In this document: positions 30,662 to 40,615 of the stretch, piece by piece
Position numbering within the stretch: position 1 is the stretch's first letter
Layout: every line of letters starts with the position of its first letter
From: a virus
Length of the DNA stretch: 64,000 bases
Virus record (IMG/VR): IMGVR_UViG_3300028490_000007
Location: 1 to 64,000 of that record
Strand: one strand, 5' to 3'
The notes under the pieces: model-generated
What the model was told of the DNA's origin: nothing
What the model saw: the letters and a program-made list of their open reading frames with translations, nothing else
Databases searched by the model: none
Program-made: the position numbers and the translations under genes

Positions 30662-33600
30662 TGGGTATCGATAACGACTGGTTACTAGAAAACTTATCTG
30701 GAAGCTACTCTCTCGGTGCAGTAGATGATGCTGTTGACTCGCTTATTGGCGAGTACGACACGCTCATCGACAAAATAACTGATGATAAAAGAAACTATAT
30801 GCTGGAGGCTGTAAGCACTATGAAAGAAAAGATAATTACTTCGAGGGTCGAAAATGTACTTGAATTGATCGACTCGACACAATTTACGGATGGCGATGAA
30901 TTCAGGGTCATAGGAACGGGTATTACCGTTACGGCACGAAAGTATATCGATGGAGAGACAGGAAGCCCTGCATGGACCATAGAAAAGATAGAGCAAGCAA
31001 TGAGTGGTTCTTTCGAGGAAGTTTCAAAAATAGAGACTGCTGCAGTACCAGGTGGGTATTCTAGTGTCTCTAACTCTATGACCAAGAAAGACTTGGCGGA
31101 GACTAGGAATGCTATTGCATCAAACACGGATACAATTACTGTTCCTTTTGCAGAACTTGAGACAGTCGCTACTTCTGACGGGTATTCCATACTTGACATA
31201 TCTACTTTCATTACGAGGTATATCCCGGCACTCACAGAAGGTCAGATAGATCTCGTAAAGCTTAATATAGCATCAGAGCTGAAAAGTGTAAAAGTGTCTG
31301 TGTCTAATGTATCCTTTATTGAACACAATATGACAGATGGTGAGCTTAAGGGGTCTGGGTCTAAGATTACAGACTATACAGAGACAACAGCAGCCTCGTC
31401 AGCATCTCCGTATAGTGATACTCTACATGTTGTGCTTAACTATGCAGATGACTATGTAGTTAATGTAGGTGGAGTTGACTACACATATTCTGCATCAGAC
31501 TTTGAAACAGCAGAAGATGTTGCAGCAGGCATAGAAGGTGAGCTTGGAAACGATACTTCTCTAAACGTATCTACAGATACAGGATATTGGTCTAAAGTGT
31601 TTCAGAACGGAAACGGAGATAGAGTCTTTGGTTGGTATGCTGAAAATACAGATGATGGTGTTTCTTATGAAGTTCAAATGATAGTCCCTACTGGTGTAGC
31701 TGACTTTGGCATAGAGCAAGATGGTGTAAATCCAGAAAAAATAATAATCACTTTCGAGCATGATGGTTTTGATCCTGTGTATCCACCTATTGCAGATATC
31801 AGGGATGCCGTAAATGCTTTTGCCGATGTGGATATTAGAGTCGTAGTTATGCCAGGGTTCTCTGATGGCGACGAGTATAATACTGCAGACAATGTAACTC
31901 TTGAGCAAGGTGCTTCCAAGATAGTTATAGAGTCAGCTCAACAGCAAACCATAACTGTATCTACAGCCAAAGCCCACAAGACAAAATTAGTTCACAATAC
32001 GGACTTCTCTGCAGCTACAGCACAGATAGGGGTGTTCGAGGTCGTAAAGTTCAACCCTACAAACACATACTCTGTAACTATTGGTGGACAGCAATTAGAT
32101 TTAGACCCGTCAGCAAATGGCAATGAGTCAGTTGTAGATGAGACGTCTCTTGCTCAAAAAATTGCGTCTATGGTTAATGCTGCGGCACTAGGTGTAGTTG
32201 CATCATCTACTGGAACAATAGTTACTATAGTGGTATCATCTGCAGGCTCTACTATTACAGTGTCTAACTCAGGAGAATTCAATTATGTGCAGCCTATAAG
32301 TAGAGACACATTGCTTAGATATGACATCAGAAACATTCCTAATGTTAATGCATCTACAATATCTCAATTAAGAAAATCAGGTAATGTGGTAACATCAAAA
32401 GGAGAGCCTTTAAATAAAACTGATGTGAGCAAATTATCAACTTCAGGGATCGTGTACAGTGACTCATTTATTATGTTTCCACAAGTTCCTACTCTTGTAG
32501 ACGAGACAGAGAATTTCGTGCAGAAGATTGGAAGATCAGCAGTTGCACTTGAGCAGACAGTCAAGATAGAGAAAGAGAAAATAGCTACTGCAGGAGATCT
32601 TGTTTCTCCGATAGTTAGAAGTATGGCTAAGCCATTATTTCCACTTTACTCAACAGATCAAGCAAAGTCTAGTAGATGGTTCTTTGTTGAAGCAGGGGCA
32701 AACAGTTTGGCGGCAAGGTCAACGATAGGTATCGCATTGTCTACGATAGCTCCAAAAGATTACGAGAAGCTTGTGTTGAAAGATGATAACGCTACATTCT
32801 CGTCAGTAAGAGAAAAAAGACTTCCTAGTGTAGGGCAGAACTATGAGTCTATCATCAGTCTACTTTCCGAGAAGACACAATCATATAATGCAAGTGGGCA
32901 GAAAGCAATTATTCCTATCCCCTCAGATATCGTTTCGTCGAACATGATTGACATAATAGAGGCATACCTAACTAAAGTACAACTTGATGGCTTTATTAAG
33001 TTTGCCTTGCTTCCTCAAATAGTTTCCGGTGACGAGTTTATGAAGATGGACAAACTGAAGGCTGAAGTAGCCAGTATCTTTTCAACACTAGATCTTGTTG
33101 GCACGATTGTCTCAGTGAGCGATAAATATAGAGTGGTTGTTGACTTTGAAGATTTGGAGCCAGATGTGTGGGCTATTAGAGATGCTTTCACCGGCACAAC
33201 TTTTGAAGTTGAGCATGTTGTTCCTGACTTTACATGGGAGACAAAAGCTCCATTCCCTTCAACGGACATAATAGAGCACACAGGTACAAGATATGTAATC
33301 AAGCCTGAGATAATGAATAGCTTTATTATACTAAAAGACCCAGACTCATTATACAAGGCTCTTCTTGAGCTTACCATACAGATAGACGACTCTCTTATGG
33401 AGCAAAGGTTTATAGCACTAGCAGGGTCGTACGTCATTGATGCCTCTAAGGTATTAGAACTGTATGCAGATGAACTGTTCGCATCGTATGTGTTTGGTGT
33501 AAACGAGGCCGAGACTCCTCCTGAAAACAACTACGGGCTTGGGGGCATCCCAATAGATGCTACTGTGACAATGAGTAAGCTTTACTTTAGAAACATGCGT

Positions 33601-34833
33601 AACCAGGCATTGCCAAAGCCTGAGAAAAGATATGCAATGTCAACAGAGCTTACTCTACAGAACTATACCAAGCACCTGTATAGAAAAGTGCATATTGGTG
33701 ATGTTGACTCAAGAGTTGATATTCCATGGAGAGCTGTACTTACAAGAAGAGTATATTCCGGCAGAAAGTGGGTAAATGTTACAACTCTTGGGAACAAGAC
33801 TGAAGAGACCATAAACAGTTTTCACATAGAGATAAATAGTGACAGCCCAGTCGAAGATAGAGTATATAGAGAAATAGCTAGAACCGGATATTTCTCATCA
33901 AATATAGACCTTGGACTAAACCACTTGTCAACTGGAATTTCAACAGAATTTAAAGACTCTGTTTGGAATATACTTATTGATGCTATAGAGATAGCAGACG
34001 ATGGATCTATTGTGTCCATTAACAGTGCTAAGTCATACCTTCAAGCATTGTATCAAGGGTTTGAGCGAATGACGCAGGAGCAGTTTGGTACACTTCTCCT
34101 TGGTAGGAGTGCGTATTTTGAGTTGGAAGACGAGGAGCAAGACGACATATATAGTCCAATCACGACTTTATTCCTAAAGATCCTCTTATACTTCAAAGAT
34201 AAAAAAGCAACCATAGCATACGCTAACTGGAATGCTGAGTTTGATAAGATACTAGGTCTACTGTTTATGGATGATGAGTTTGAAGAAGAAATTCTTTCAT
34301 ATGAGGCATTCCTTCTTTGGGTTGGAGCCATGGGTGCAATGTCTGCATTCTCATGGGAAAGCTCATTGAGTACAGATATCCTAGCTATTGCTGGGTCGGT
34401 AGATATGGACGGATATAAAGAAGCGATACTGAGAGTGGAGACGGCTATGGCTCCAGACTTTGAAAGTGTCAATGAAAATAGTTATAGTACGACAATATCT
34501 ATGTCCAATGTTGATGGGTTCATAATTCCGACCATAAACATAGTAGCAATAAATGTTGCTCCTGTGGCAGATGCTGGACCTGACAAAACAGGTACAACAA
34601 GTGTAACTTTTGAGTTGAATGGATCTGCAAGTACAGATGCTAACACACTAGACACTTTAACCTACATATGGACTATAGAAACAGACCCTTCGTCTGGAAC
34701 TGACAGTATTGTCAATTCCGGAGAAAAGATAGCGAGCTTCACTCCTAGTACAGCAGGGACTTACACAATTAAACTTGTTGTTAGCGACGGAACTCTAAGC
34801 AGTGAAGATACTGCAACATATACAATCTCATAA
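30661..34833 (+). CDS. giant virion protein with C-terminal PKD-like domain
   Basis: 1390 aa, the second largest product. It begins with a coiled-coil segment and continues with mixed domains. The last 90 residues form a PKD/Ig-like domain (A-D-A-G-P-D-K-T, L-N-G-S-A-S-T-D-A, F-T-P-S-T-A-G-T-Y-T-I-K-L-V-V-S-D-G). Such domains bind surface glycans or act as spacers. It starts in the last base of the previous stop. Candidate adhesin or large baseplate component; its core family is not recognised. Confidence 0.65.
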   Translation: MGIDNDWLLENLSGSYSLGAVDDAVDSLIGEYDTLIDKITDDKRNYMLEAVSTMKEKIITSRVENVLELIDSTQFTDGDEFRVIGTGITVTARKYIDGETGSPAWTIEKIEQAMSGSFEEVSKIETAAVPGGYSSVSNSMTKKDLAETRNAIASNTDTITVPFAELETVATSDGYSILDISTFITRYIPALTEGQIDLVKLNIASELKSVKVSVSNVSFIEHNMTDGELKGSGSKITDYTETTAASSASPYSDTLHVVLNYADDYVVNVGGVDYTYSASDFETAEDVAAGIEGELGNDTSLNVSTDTGYWSKVFQNGNGDRVFGWYAENTDDGVSYEVQMIVPTGVADFGIEQDGVNPEKIIITFEHDGFDPVYPPIADIRDAVNAFADVDIRVVVMPGFSDGDEYNTADNVTLEQGASKIVIESAQQQTITVSTAKAHKTKLVHNTDFSAATAQIGVFEVVKFNPTNTYSVTIGGQQLDLDPSANGNESVVDETSLAQKIASMVNAAALGVVASSTGTIVTIVVSSAGSTITVSNSGEFNYVQPISRDTLLRYDIRNIPNVNASTISQLRKSGNVVTSKGEPLNKTDVSKLSTSGIVYSDSFIMFPQVPTLVDETENFVQKIGRSAVALEQTVKIEKEKIATAGDLVSPIVRSMAKPLFPLYSTDQAKSSRWFFVEAGANSLAARSTIGIALSTIAPKDYEKLVLKDDNATFSSVREKRLPSVGQNYESIISLLSEKTQSYNASGQKAIIPIPSDIVSSNMIDIIEAYLTKVQLDGFIKFALLPQIVSGDEFMKMDKLKAEVASIFSTLDLVGTIVSVSDKYRVVVDFEDLEPDVWAIRDAFTGTTFEVEHVVPDFTWETKAPFPSTDIIEHTGTRYVIKPEIMNSFIILKDPDSLYKALLELTIQIDDSLMEQRFIALAGSYVIDASKVLELYADELFASYVFGVNEAETPPENNYGLGGIPIDATVTMSKLYFRNMRNQALPKPEKRYAMSTELTLQNYTKHLYRKVHIGDVDSRVDIPWRAVLTRRVYSGRKWVNVTTLGNKTEETINSFHIEINSDSPVEDRVYREIARTGYFSSNIDLGLNHLSTGISTEFKDSVWNILIDAIEIADDGSIVSINSAKSYLQALYQGFERMTQEQFGTLLLGRSAYFELEDEEQDDIYSPITTLFLKILLYFKDKKATIAYANWNAEFDKILGLLFMDDEFEEEILSYEAFLLWVGAMGAMSAFSWESSLSTDILAIAGSVDMDGYKEAILRVETAMAPDFESVNENSYSTTISMSNVDGFIIPTINIVAINVAPVADAGPDKTGTTSVTFELNGSASTDANTLDTLTYIWTIETDPSSGTDSIVNSGEKIASFTPSTAGTYTIKLVVSDGTLSSEDTATYTIS

Positions 34834-34843
34834 GGAGTAAGTA

Positions 34844-35068
34844 GTGAAATATAAAAAACAGGTGGGGCTAGTAACTCACCCGGAACTCAGAGATTTATCC
34901 AAGACAAAAACCTTATTCGTTGATGGAGTTTCTGCTGCACGTATGGCTCTTGACTCAAAGGATGCCCTTGTCCACGGAGACGTTACAGGAATGTGCGACT
35001 TTCTCCTAGCAAAGGGACACACCAAGCGACTTTATGATATGATTGCAGACGTAACTATATCACATTAA
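34844..35068 (+). CDS. hypothetical small protein
   Basis: 74 aa with a GTG start after AAGGAGTAAGTA. Helical, with no motif recognised. It lies in a run of small genes between two large virion genes. Confidence 0.55.
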   Translation: MKYKKQVGLVTHPELRDLSKTKTLFVDGVSAARMALDSKDALVHGDVTGMCDFLLAKGHTKRLYDMIADVTISH

Positions 35069-35077
35069 GGAGAAAAA

Positions 35078-35278
35078 ATGGATTTCCACACTATGTCATG
35101 CACGAAGCTGAGAGGCTTTTTGGAAGGCAAGCGAACCGAATGGTTTACTGACAATATCACACTTACTGATCTTCAACTTATAAAGAGAAGAATGTATCAG
35201 TGTAGCCCACAAGTGTATGCAAAGATGAGTAGATTTTTTGGCTTTGTTGAACACAATATAGCGAGAAAGAGAAAATGA
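35078..35278 (+). CDS. hypothetical small basic protein
   Basis: 66 aa, rich in K and R at the C-terminus, with two cysteines. The ribosome site is AAGGAGAAAAA. Its stop overlaps the next start by 4 nt (ATGA). Confidence 0.6.
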   Translation: MDFHTMSCTKLRGFLEGKRTEWFTDNITLTDLQLIKRRMYQCSPQVYAKMSRFFGFVEHNIARKRK

Positions 35279-35490
35279 GATGGCTTCGTGAGAAATTAAA
35301 TCCTGTATCTAAAACAACATCTATACATTCTCAAATGTATGTATTTGATGAGCACACGGAGGCAACTGTATATGCAGACCTTATGACGCAAATAGAGCAG
35401 AGTCCAAATCTGGAACTTGTAAAAGAAGAAGAGAATTGGGATCAAACAGGTATTCTTACGAAGATTGTAACATATAGAAGAAGGAGCTGA
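35275..35490 (+). CDS. hypothetical small protein
   Basis: 71 aa, mixed composition, no recognised domain. The tight overlaps with both neighbours indicate an operon. Confidence 0.55.
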   Translation: MRWLREKLNPVSKTTSIHSQMYVFDEHTEATVYADLMTQIEQSPNLELVKEEENWDQTGILTKIVTYRRRS

Positions 35491-35491
35491 C

Positions 35492-35821
35492 ATGGCCAAG
35501 AGTGACTTAACTAAACTTGAGATTTCTGGAGTGCTGAGAAAAATGCATATCTTTAATTCATTAGACATAGAGACTGGTTTAATAGAGGGCAAGACAGATA
35601 GTATCAGGAAGTCACACAGGGTAGGGCTCAACACCTTTGCAAGCGGTGGATACAATGAGAAATTCGGTATCGACATGATGAATAAGATTGTTGGAGGGAA
35701 TGGCATCATAGCTGTATCTGCAACAAGAGGTCTCGACTTCGCTATATTCACAATAGACATAAAGTCTGTCTTTGATGACAGAACACTACAAATTAAATAC
35801 CCACACGGAGGATATAAATAA
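35492..35821 (+). CDS. hypothetical protein
   Basis: 109 aa with a central glycine-rich loop (F-A-S-G-G-Y-N-E-K-F-G) and a C-terminal beta segment. The ribosome site is AAGGAGCTGAC. Possibly a small structural or baseplate-wedge protein by context; not recognised. Confidence 0.55.
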   Translation: MAKSDLTKLEISGVLRKMHIFNSLDIETGLIEGKTDSIRKSHRVGLNTFASGGYNEKFGIDMMNKIVGGNGIIAVSATRGLDFAIFTIDIKSVFDDRTLQIKYPHGGYK

Positions 35822-36501
35822 TGGCAAATATTGTTATAAATGCAGGTGTTTCTAAGATATACAAGAATAAAGCTTCTGGTATAGCTTCAGCACTTAAAGG
35901 GAAAAGTATTATTGGGTTCATGGATGTGAGACCAGTAAAATACAAAAACAAGACAAAGCACATAGCCGGTCTAAGATATGATAAAAATGAGAGAACATTT
36001 TTCCTCACCTCCCCAAAGAGAGCTGACGCTGTAAATATTGGTGTCTTTATTTCTACATATGACCTTGAACTTGTTCACGGTAAGATTATGGCAAAAGAGG
36101 AGCTTCGTGATGTGTACGAGCTTCCGTCTGTGTCGGCCAAGTTTGAAAGAGGTGGATATGATAAAGAAATGGAAGCTGCACCCGGAGAGCGAACAGTAAA
36201 CGTGCAGCCAAAAAAAGTAAACCTTAAGATCATAGTTGCAACTGCAACAGACAGGCTTATCTTGAGAAACTCCAAGGGGTTTATTTTCACTTGTGACTTC
36301 AAAGATGGAAAATGGTATACATTGCGACCTGGGACAAAAAAAGCTACAATATACAATATGAAAACAGACGACTTAGAAAGTGCCAGTGTATTTAGAGACT
36401 CTCTACCTTTCCCTGCACTTGACAGAAAGCTGTTCGACAACTCATCTATGCTTGAATTTGAAGATTTCGACATGGATAAGCACATCAAAGAAAACGTGTA
36501 A
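35821..36501 (+). CDS. virion-region hypothetical protein
   Basis: 226 aa, mixed alpha/beta. The start overlaps the previous stop by 1 nt. It contains a repeated K-x-K/K-K pattern but no motif I can name. Placed among baseplate-type genes. Confidence 0.55.
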   Translation: MANIVINAGVSKIYKNKASGIASALKGKSIIGFMDVRPVKYKNKTKHIAGLRYDKNERTFFLTSPKRADAVNIGVFISTYDLELVHGKIMAKEELRDVYELPSVSAKFERGGYDKEMEAAPGERTVNVQPKKVNLKIIVATATDRLILRNSKGFIFTCDFKDGKWYTLRPGTKKATIYNMKTDDLESASVFRDSLPFPALDRKLFDNSSMLEFEDFDMDKHIKENV

Positions 36502-36513
36502 CAGGAGACAATT

Positions 36514-37905
36514 ATGGCAAGGAATTTCGACTTTAAAAAGTATAAAGCTATCGTAGATTATATTCAGGGGTCAACTGGTGGAATAACCACATCAATAGAC
36601 AACCTCCTTAAGGGGAGCATTGAACTAAGAAGAAATTCCGTAGCTTCTATTGTTAAGTACAGTACGTCAATCAAAGAGGTTGTTATCGGGAGACTGACAT
36701 CAACCATCAGGACTGACATATGGGCTTCCTCTGGTGATATAAAGCTTGCAGTTATCGCAGGTACTACAGTATCATTTGAGGAAGACTATAAATATGAGCC
36801 TGACTCTATGTTGCCATCATCCATAAACCCAAGCATACTTAATGCTATTGGTGAGAAGTTTGTAAGGAAGAGTAGTGGAGAAATTGTCCTTCAGAGAGAA
36901 TATTCTCCATCAGTAACAACTTTTGCAGACGGTGATATTCCAAGCATTCTCTTCCTAAAGGAAAATTATGTAACGAAACAAGATGGAACTTTCTATGGAA
37001 AGGTGATCTTAGCCTCTGACTCTAAGAGTAACCGGAAGTCTGCAGTAAATGGAATTATAGCCGAGAAACTATCTGGGACCTCAAAAGAAAAAAAAGAAAT
37101 GCGTACCTATTCAAAAAAGGTGTTGTCCAACTTTTTTGATGTTGCAGATAACGGAAAGATATCAATGTCGTCAAATCCAACAGCTCTCGTTGTTGGACCA
37201 GGTGTTGTGCTATCAGATGCACCTACAGAGAAGTCATTAATCACGTCTAGTAACATTTACAGTGCAGCAGTGAGAAAAGACCTCTCAAACATGACTCCTT
37301 GTGTCATGGAAACAAGTGGAGTAGGGATAGATAAAGTATTAACAGAAGACGATGCTATGGTTGATATATTATCAATAGGTACAATTACAGAAGATGTTCA
37401 TACTCTTCCTAAAGACTGTCAGCCGGGGTACACGACTTCTATAATTCACGCCTCGATTGAAGATATGTCAAACAACTCTGTTCTTGATAAGTATGGTGTG
37501 ATTGAAATGGAAGGAATACTAAACTTAGATAAAGAGCAGTTTAGACCTACTGAAGCTGTCTCTATGTTTACTAGGCTATTTGCCTTGACGCCTCTAGGAC
37601 ACACTCCTGCCCAAGAAGATGTTGTTAAAGCTCGTGGAAAAACAGCATCTACAATAAAGCTCGTTTATGAAATGGTTGCATCTAGGCTACTTATAGAAAA
37701 CAGAGGCTTGTTTATTGACAATAGAGAATACTTAAATCAAGTAGCCATATCATCACTGTTGTTAAAGCCTACATCGTCCCCGGAATTCAATAGACGACCA
37801 GTATTGCAGTCTCTAGTTAACGACATAGCAACTGTCAGAGATCTATCTGACATGCTGAATGGCATCACCTCTTCTACTTCCACTGGAAAAGTAAGGAGTT
37901 GGTAG
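36514..37905 (+). CDS. large virion-region protein (baseplate or tail component)
   Basis: 463 aa. Beta-rich, with an E-D-V-H-T-L-P-K-D-C-Q-P-G-Y-T-T segment and a helical C-terminal end. The next gene begins directly after its stop. Size and location suit a baseplate wedge or sheath-like protein, but no diagnostic motif is seen. Confidence 0.5.
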   Translation: MARNFDFKKYKAIVDYIQGSTGGITTSIDNLLKGSIELRRNSVASIVKYSTSIKEVVIGRLTSTIRTDIWASSGDIKLAVIAGTTVSFEEDYKYEPDSMLPSSINPSILNAIGEKFVRKSSGEIVLQREYSPSVTTFADGDIPSILFLKENYVTKQDGTFYGKVILASDSKSNRKSAVNGIIAEKLSGTSKEKKEMRTYSKKVLSNFFDVADNGKISMSSNPTALVVGPGVVLSDAPTEKSLITSSNIYSAAVRKDLSNMTPCVMETSGVGIDKVLTEDDAMVDILSIGTITEDVHTLPKDCQPGYTTSIIHASIEDMSNNSVLDKYGVIEMEGILNLDKEQFRPTEAVSMFTRLFALTPLGHTPAQEDVVKARGKTASTIKLVYEMVASRLLIENRGLFIDNREYLNQVAISSLLLKPTSSPEFNRRPVLQSLVNDIATVRDLSDMLNGITSSTSTGKVRSW

Positions 37906-39282
37906 ATGGCTTTCTTGGAAGATGTGCTCACCCCCATGCTGGGAATATATACAATTACTGCAAGGTCTGAGTTTAATGGATTTGCCCAATGGTATACTAT
38001 TAACGTAGAGCGTTCTCCAAGTTCAGAGTTTGCGGCACCAGAGGGATATATTATGACATCCTCAAACGAAGTAATCAGTACGGCAGGAGTAGCGTTAATA
38101 GAGACTTATGTACCAAAAATGATACTAGATATACAGAAGCTAATTCTTGTACTTCCCAGTCAAGATGCAAAGCCTGACAGCGGACCGACATCAAAGGTTC
38201 CAGTGTTCTCATATGTAGACGCTGCTGATATTGCAGACCATGCTTTAAATATCCCTTATGTTCTTAATGCCCTACTTACTAAAGTCGGGTCTGAGGCAGG
38301 AGTTACAATGTCTTCTTCTCTCCAACAGACATATATATTGTTTGGTCAATACTTTGTAGTCCCACCGTATACGATAACATATATGCTACAAGTAAGCAGG
38401 CTTACTCCTATGAGTGCTATGGGGACAATATATCAAGGGCTAGGACTTGTCCTTAAGCAACAGACTGGAGGGGAATTCGTTCTTACTGACTTGACAACAC
38501 TAATGGGTGGTCCAGCCACTTCTGTGAGTAGTGGTAATATCGTGTCGGTTACTTCTGGGTACGACTTTACGAGAATACCAAAGACGCAATCTATTCACTT
38601 TGATGCCGGTGGAGACATAACAGATACCGACTTAACAAAGAGACAAGATGCCGAAGCTATTGGAAACGCAGACTTGGAGAGCCACAGTAATTATGCCAAC
38701 AACCATTTGCTTACCAGAGGTACAGCAGGAGCTGCCGTTTCGGTAGCTGTAGGATCTGATGCTCATATGGTTCAAGAACCAGTGCCTCTTCTTATGACCG
38801 CAGGGCTAAAAGATATTATCCCAGACGGTGATGGTAAAGCTACTATATCACTAGGTGATGTAGAAAAGGTAGTACAGCTTGAGCGTATAAAGAAGGTCAA
38901 TGACCAACTGTTTGCTAAGGTTGACATGAATGCTACAGAAGAAGAATGGAACTATGCTGCGGCTAAAGTTGTACTTGTTGCCTTGTTTATGGAGAAACTA
39001 CAAGCTATAATGAGTCTAAAGATATTAATGGCATCATCGTCCAAAACAGCAGTTGTAGATGATACTCTTGTTGAAGCATATGGAAATATTGAGTTCTCTG
39101 ATGGAGAAGTATCCCTTCAGAAGGCTGTAATAAGCAATACGGGGGTGGAACAAGTTACTGAAGAGGGGAATTTGGCAGACCACGGATTTGTCATCGGAGT
39201 AACTCTGGTACTACAAGCAGGACTTCAGACATCAACAGTATCCTATGTAAACTTATCAGAAGCATATGAAGGAATTTTTTAA
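37906..39282 (+). CDS. large virion-region protein (baseplate or tail component)
   Basis: 458 aa. The first 150 residues have alternating hydrophobic strands; the C-terminal half has a helical segment (E-E-E-W-N-Y-A-A-A-K-V-V-L-V-A-L-F-M-E-K-L). The start follows immediately after the previous stop. Not recognised; likely a tail structural protein on context alone. Confidence 0.5.
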   Translation: MAFLEDVLTPMLGIYTITARSEFNGFAQWYTINVERSPSSEFAAPEGYIMTSSNEVISTAGVALIETYVPKMILDIQKLILVLPSQDAKPDSGPTSKVPVFSYVDAADIADHALNIPYVLNALLTKVGSEAGVTMSSSLQQTYILFGQYFVVPPYTITYMLQVSRLTPMSAMGTIYQGLGLVLKQQTGGEFVLTDLTTLMGGPATSVSSGNIVSVTSGYDFTRIPKTQSIHFDAGGDITDTDLTKRQDAEAIGNADLESHSNYANNHLLTRGTAGAAVSVAVGSDAHMVQEPVPLLMTAGLKDIIPDGDGKATISLGDVEKVVQLERIKKVNDQLFAKVDMNATEEEWNYAAAKVVLVALFMEKLQAIMSLKILMASSSKTAVVDDTLVEAYGNIEFSDGEVSLQKAVISNTGVEQVTEEGNLADHGFVIGVTLVLQAGLQTSTVSYVNLSEAYEGIF

Positions 39283-39578
39283 TGGAAACACTAGACGTAG
39301 TAGTAGGTAACACGGTTGACTTTTTTGTGGACGTAGAGGGTATGACAGACTCCCCTACTGAGGCAAAGATTGAGATTTACAAAAACAAAGTATATGGTAT
39401 TGGACTAGAAGAAATAGTTGATACTTTCTTGCCATCTCTCATATCGGGGCAGACTATTCAGTTCTCCTTTGATACCGATGTGATGGCACCTATCCCCTCT
39501 GTGCTGTATGGGCGTTTTTTTGTTAACGATAATGGCAAGAAGATAAACGCCTATTTCAAGCTAAAATTTATATACTGA
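39282..39578 (+). CDS. hypothetical small virion-region protein
   Basis: 98 aa, predicted as a compact beta-sandwich (E-T-L-D-V-V-V-G-N-T-V-D-F-F-V-D-V-E-G pattern). The start overlaps the previous stop by 1 nt. Possibly an Ig-like accessory domain protein. Confidence 0.55.
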   Translation: METLDVVVGNTVDFFVDVEGMTDSPTEAKIEIYKNKVYGIGLEEIVDTFLPSLISGQTIQFSFDTDVMAPIPSVLYGRFFVNDNGKKINAYFKLKFIY

Positions 39579-39603
39579 CTTTTGCACAAAGTTAAGGTAT
39601 AAT
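39575..39603 (+). promoter_or_regulatory. strong sigma-70-like promoter
   Basis: CTGACT (39575-39580), 17-bp spacer and a perfect TATAAT (39598-39603), 37 nt before the next start codon. It would drive a protein likely made in large amounts. Confidence 0.65.
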
Positions 39604-39639
39604 TACAGTGTTATTAAACACACATAAAAGGAATACCCT

Positions 39640-40482
39640 ATGGCATTAAGAAAAAGAAGAATTGGATCGATTGACGGTCTTACAAACCTACTAGCTAGTA
39701 AGGTTGGCGTAGCAGCTATTATGGCTGCAAAAGCTGACGTTGAAGCTTCAAACAGTGTTTCTACAGTTGCATCATCTGCAGCAGTGAACGAAATTGTATT
39801 AGGTTTAACTAACCAAATCAACAACTTGTCTACAGGAATGAATGGACTTATTGATGATGCGGCTGACACAGGTAACACTGTAACTTGGTCTGTTGATAAG
39901 ATCAAAGGATACGTTGCATCTGTTGATGACTCTATTGTTGTCTCTGACATCTCTGAGAGAGATAATGTTTCTGACGTATACGACTCATTGATTGCATATG
40001 TAATTGATACTACTGGAGATACTTCTCTTGGTAATGAAGAAGGTACTGCTGCGGCATATATCTACATTGACGGTTCAGGTTGGGCTCTTTTACAGATCCT
40101 TGCACAGAACATTGACGTAACTCCATTCGTTAAGTATTCTGACATCGTTAACGATCTTACTACTGGTGGTACAATGGTTCCATTGTCTGCTGAGCAAGGT
40201 AAAGAACTTAAAAGTCTTGTTGACGCTGCGGCTGACTCAACTGAGATTGCTGTTGATAACGGACTTGTTATTACTGGTGACGGATTTGACTCTACATACA
40301 CTCCTGTTGGAGCTGTTATCGGAGGAACTGCAGAAGTTGAAGTATCGTCTGGCGTTTGGGACGTTGTTGATATTGTTGCAGGTGCAAATGGTAAAGCATG
40401 GCTTTTACTTCCAACTACAGCTAACGAGTACGATGGTAAAACTTGTCGTATCTCATACCTTAAGTCTTCTACTGAAGCATAA
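39640..40482 (+). CDS. fibre-type virion protein with S-A-E-Q-G-K motif
   Basis: 280 aa. It contains D-L-T-T-G-G-T-M-V-P-L-S-A-E-Q-G-K-E-L-K (190-210 region), a motif common at the start of phage head or tail fibre modules. Its N-terminus is basic and helical and its C-terminus beta-rich. Own promoter and ribosome site (AAAAGGAATACCCT) point to high expression; a head fibre or fibre adaptor is the best guess. Confidence 0.65.
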   Translation: MALRKRRIGSIDGLTNLLASKVGVAAIMAAKADVEASNSVSTVASSAAVNEIVLGLTNQINNLSTGMNGLIDDAADTGNTVTWSVDKIKGYVASVDDSIVVSDISERDNVSDVYDSLIAYVIDTTGDTSLGNEEGTAAAYIYIDGSGWALLQILAQNIDVTPFVKYSDIVNDLTTGGTMVPLSAEQGKELKSLVDAAADSTEIAVDNGLVITGDGFDSTYTPVGAVIGGTAEVEVSSGVWDVVDIVAGANGKAWLLLPTTANEYDGKTCRISYLKSSTEA

Positions 40483-40489
40483 TCTACCA

Positions 40490-40509
40490 GGCAGGGGGCT
40501 TCCCTTGCC
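40490..40509 (+). terminator. hairpin between the fibre gene and the next promoter
   Basis: GGCAGGG pairs with CCCTTGCC (one bulge) around a 5-nt loop, 8 nt after the stop codon. The following U-rich run is displaced (about 22 nt downstream), so it is at best a weak intrinsic terminator. It separates two promoters, consistent with an operon boundary. Confidence 0.45.
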
Positions 40510-40543
40510 TACCCTCCACATAAAACCACCCTTTTTACATTGT

Positions 40544-40571
40544 TTGTTTTTATTAAACTTTACGCTATAAT
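40544..40571 (+). promoter_or_regulatory. strong sigma-70-like promoter
   Basis: TTGTTT (40544-40549), 16-bp spacer and perfect TATAAT (40566-40571). It lies 45 nt before the start codon of the repeat-containing protein. Confidence 0.6.
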
Positions 40572-40615
40572 ACTGTTGTGGGCAAAACCAAATCAAAACA
40601 GAAAGGAATAATGTC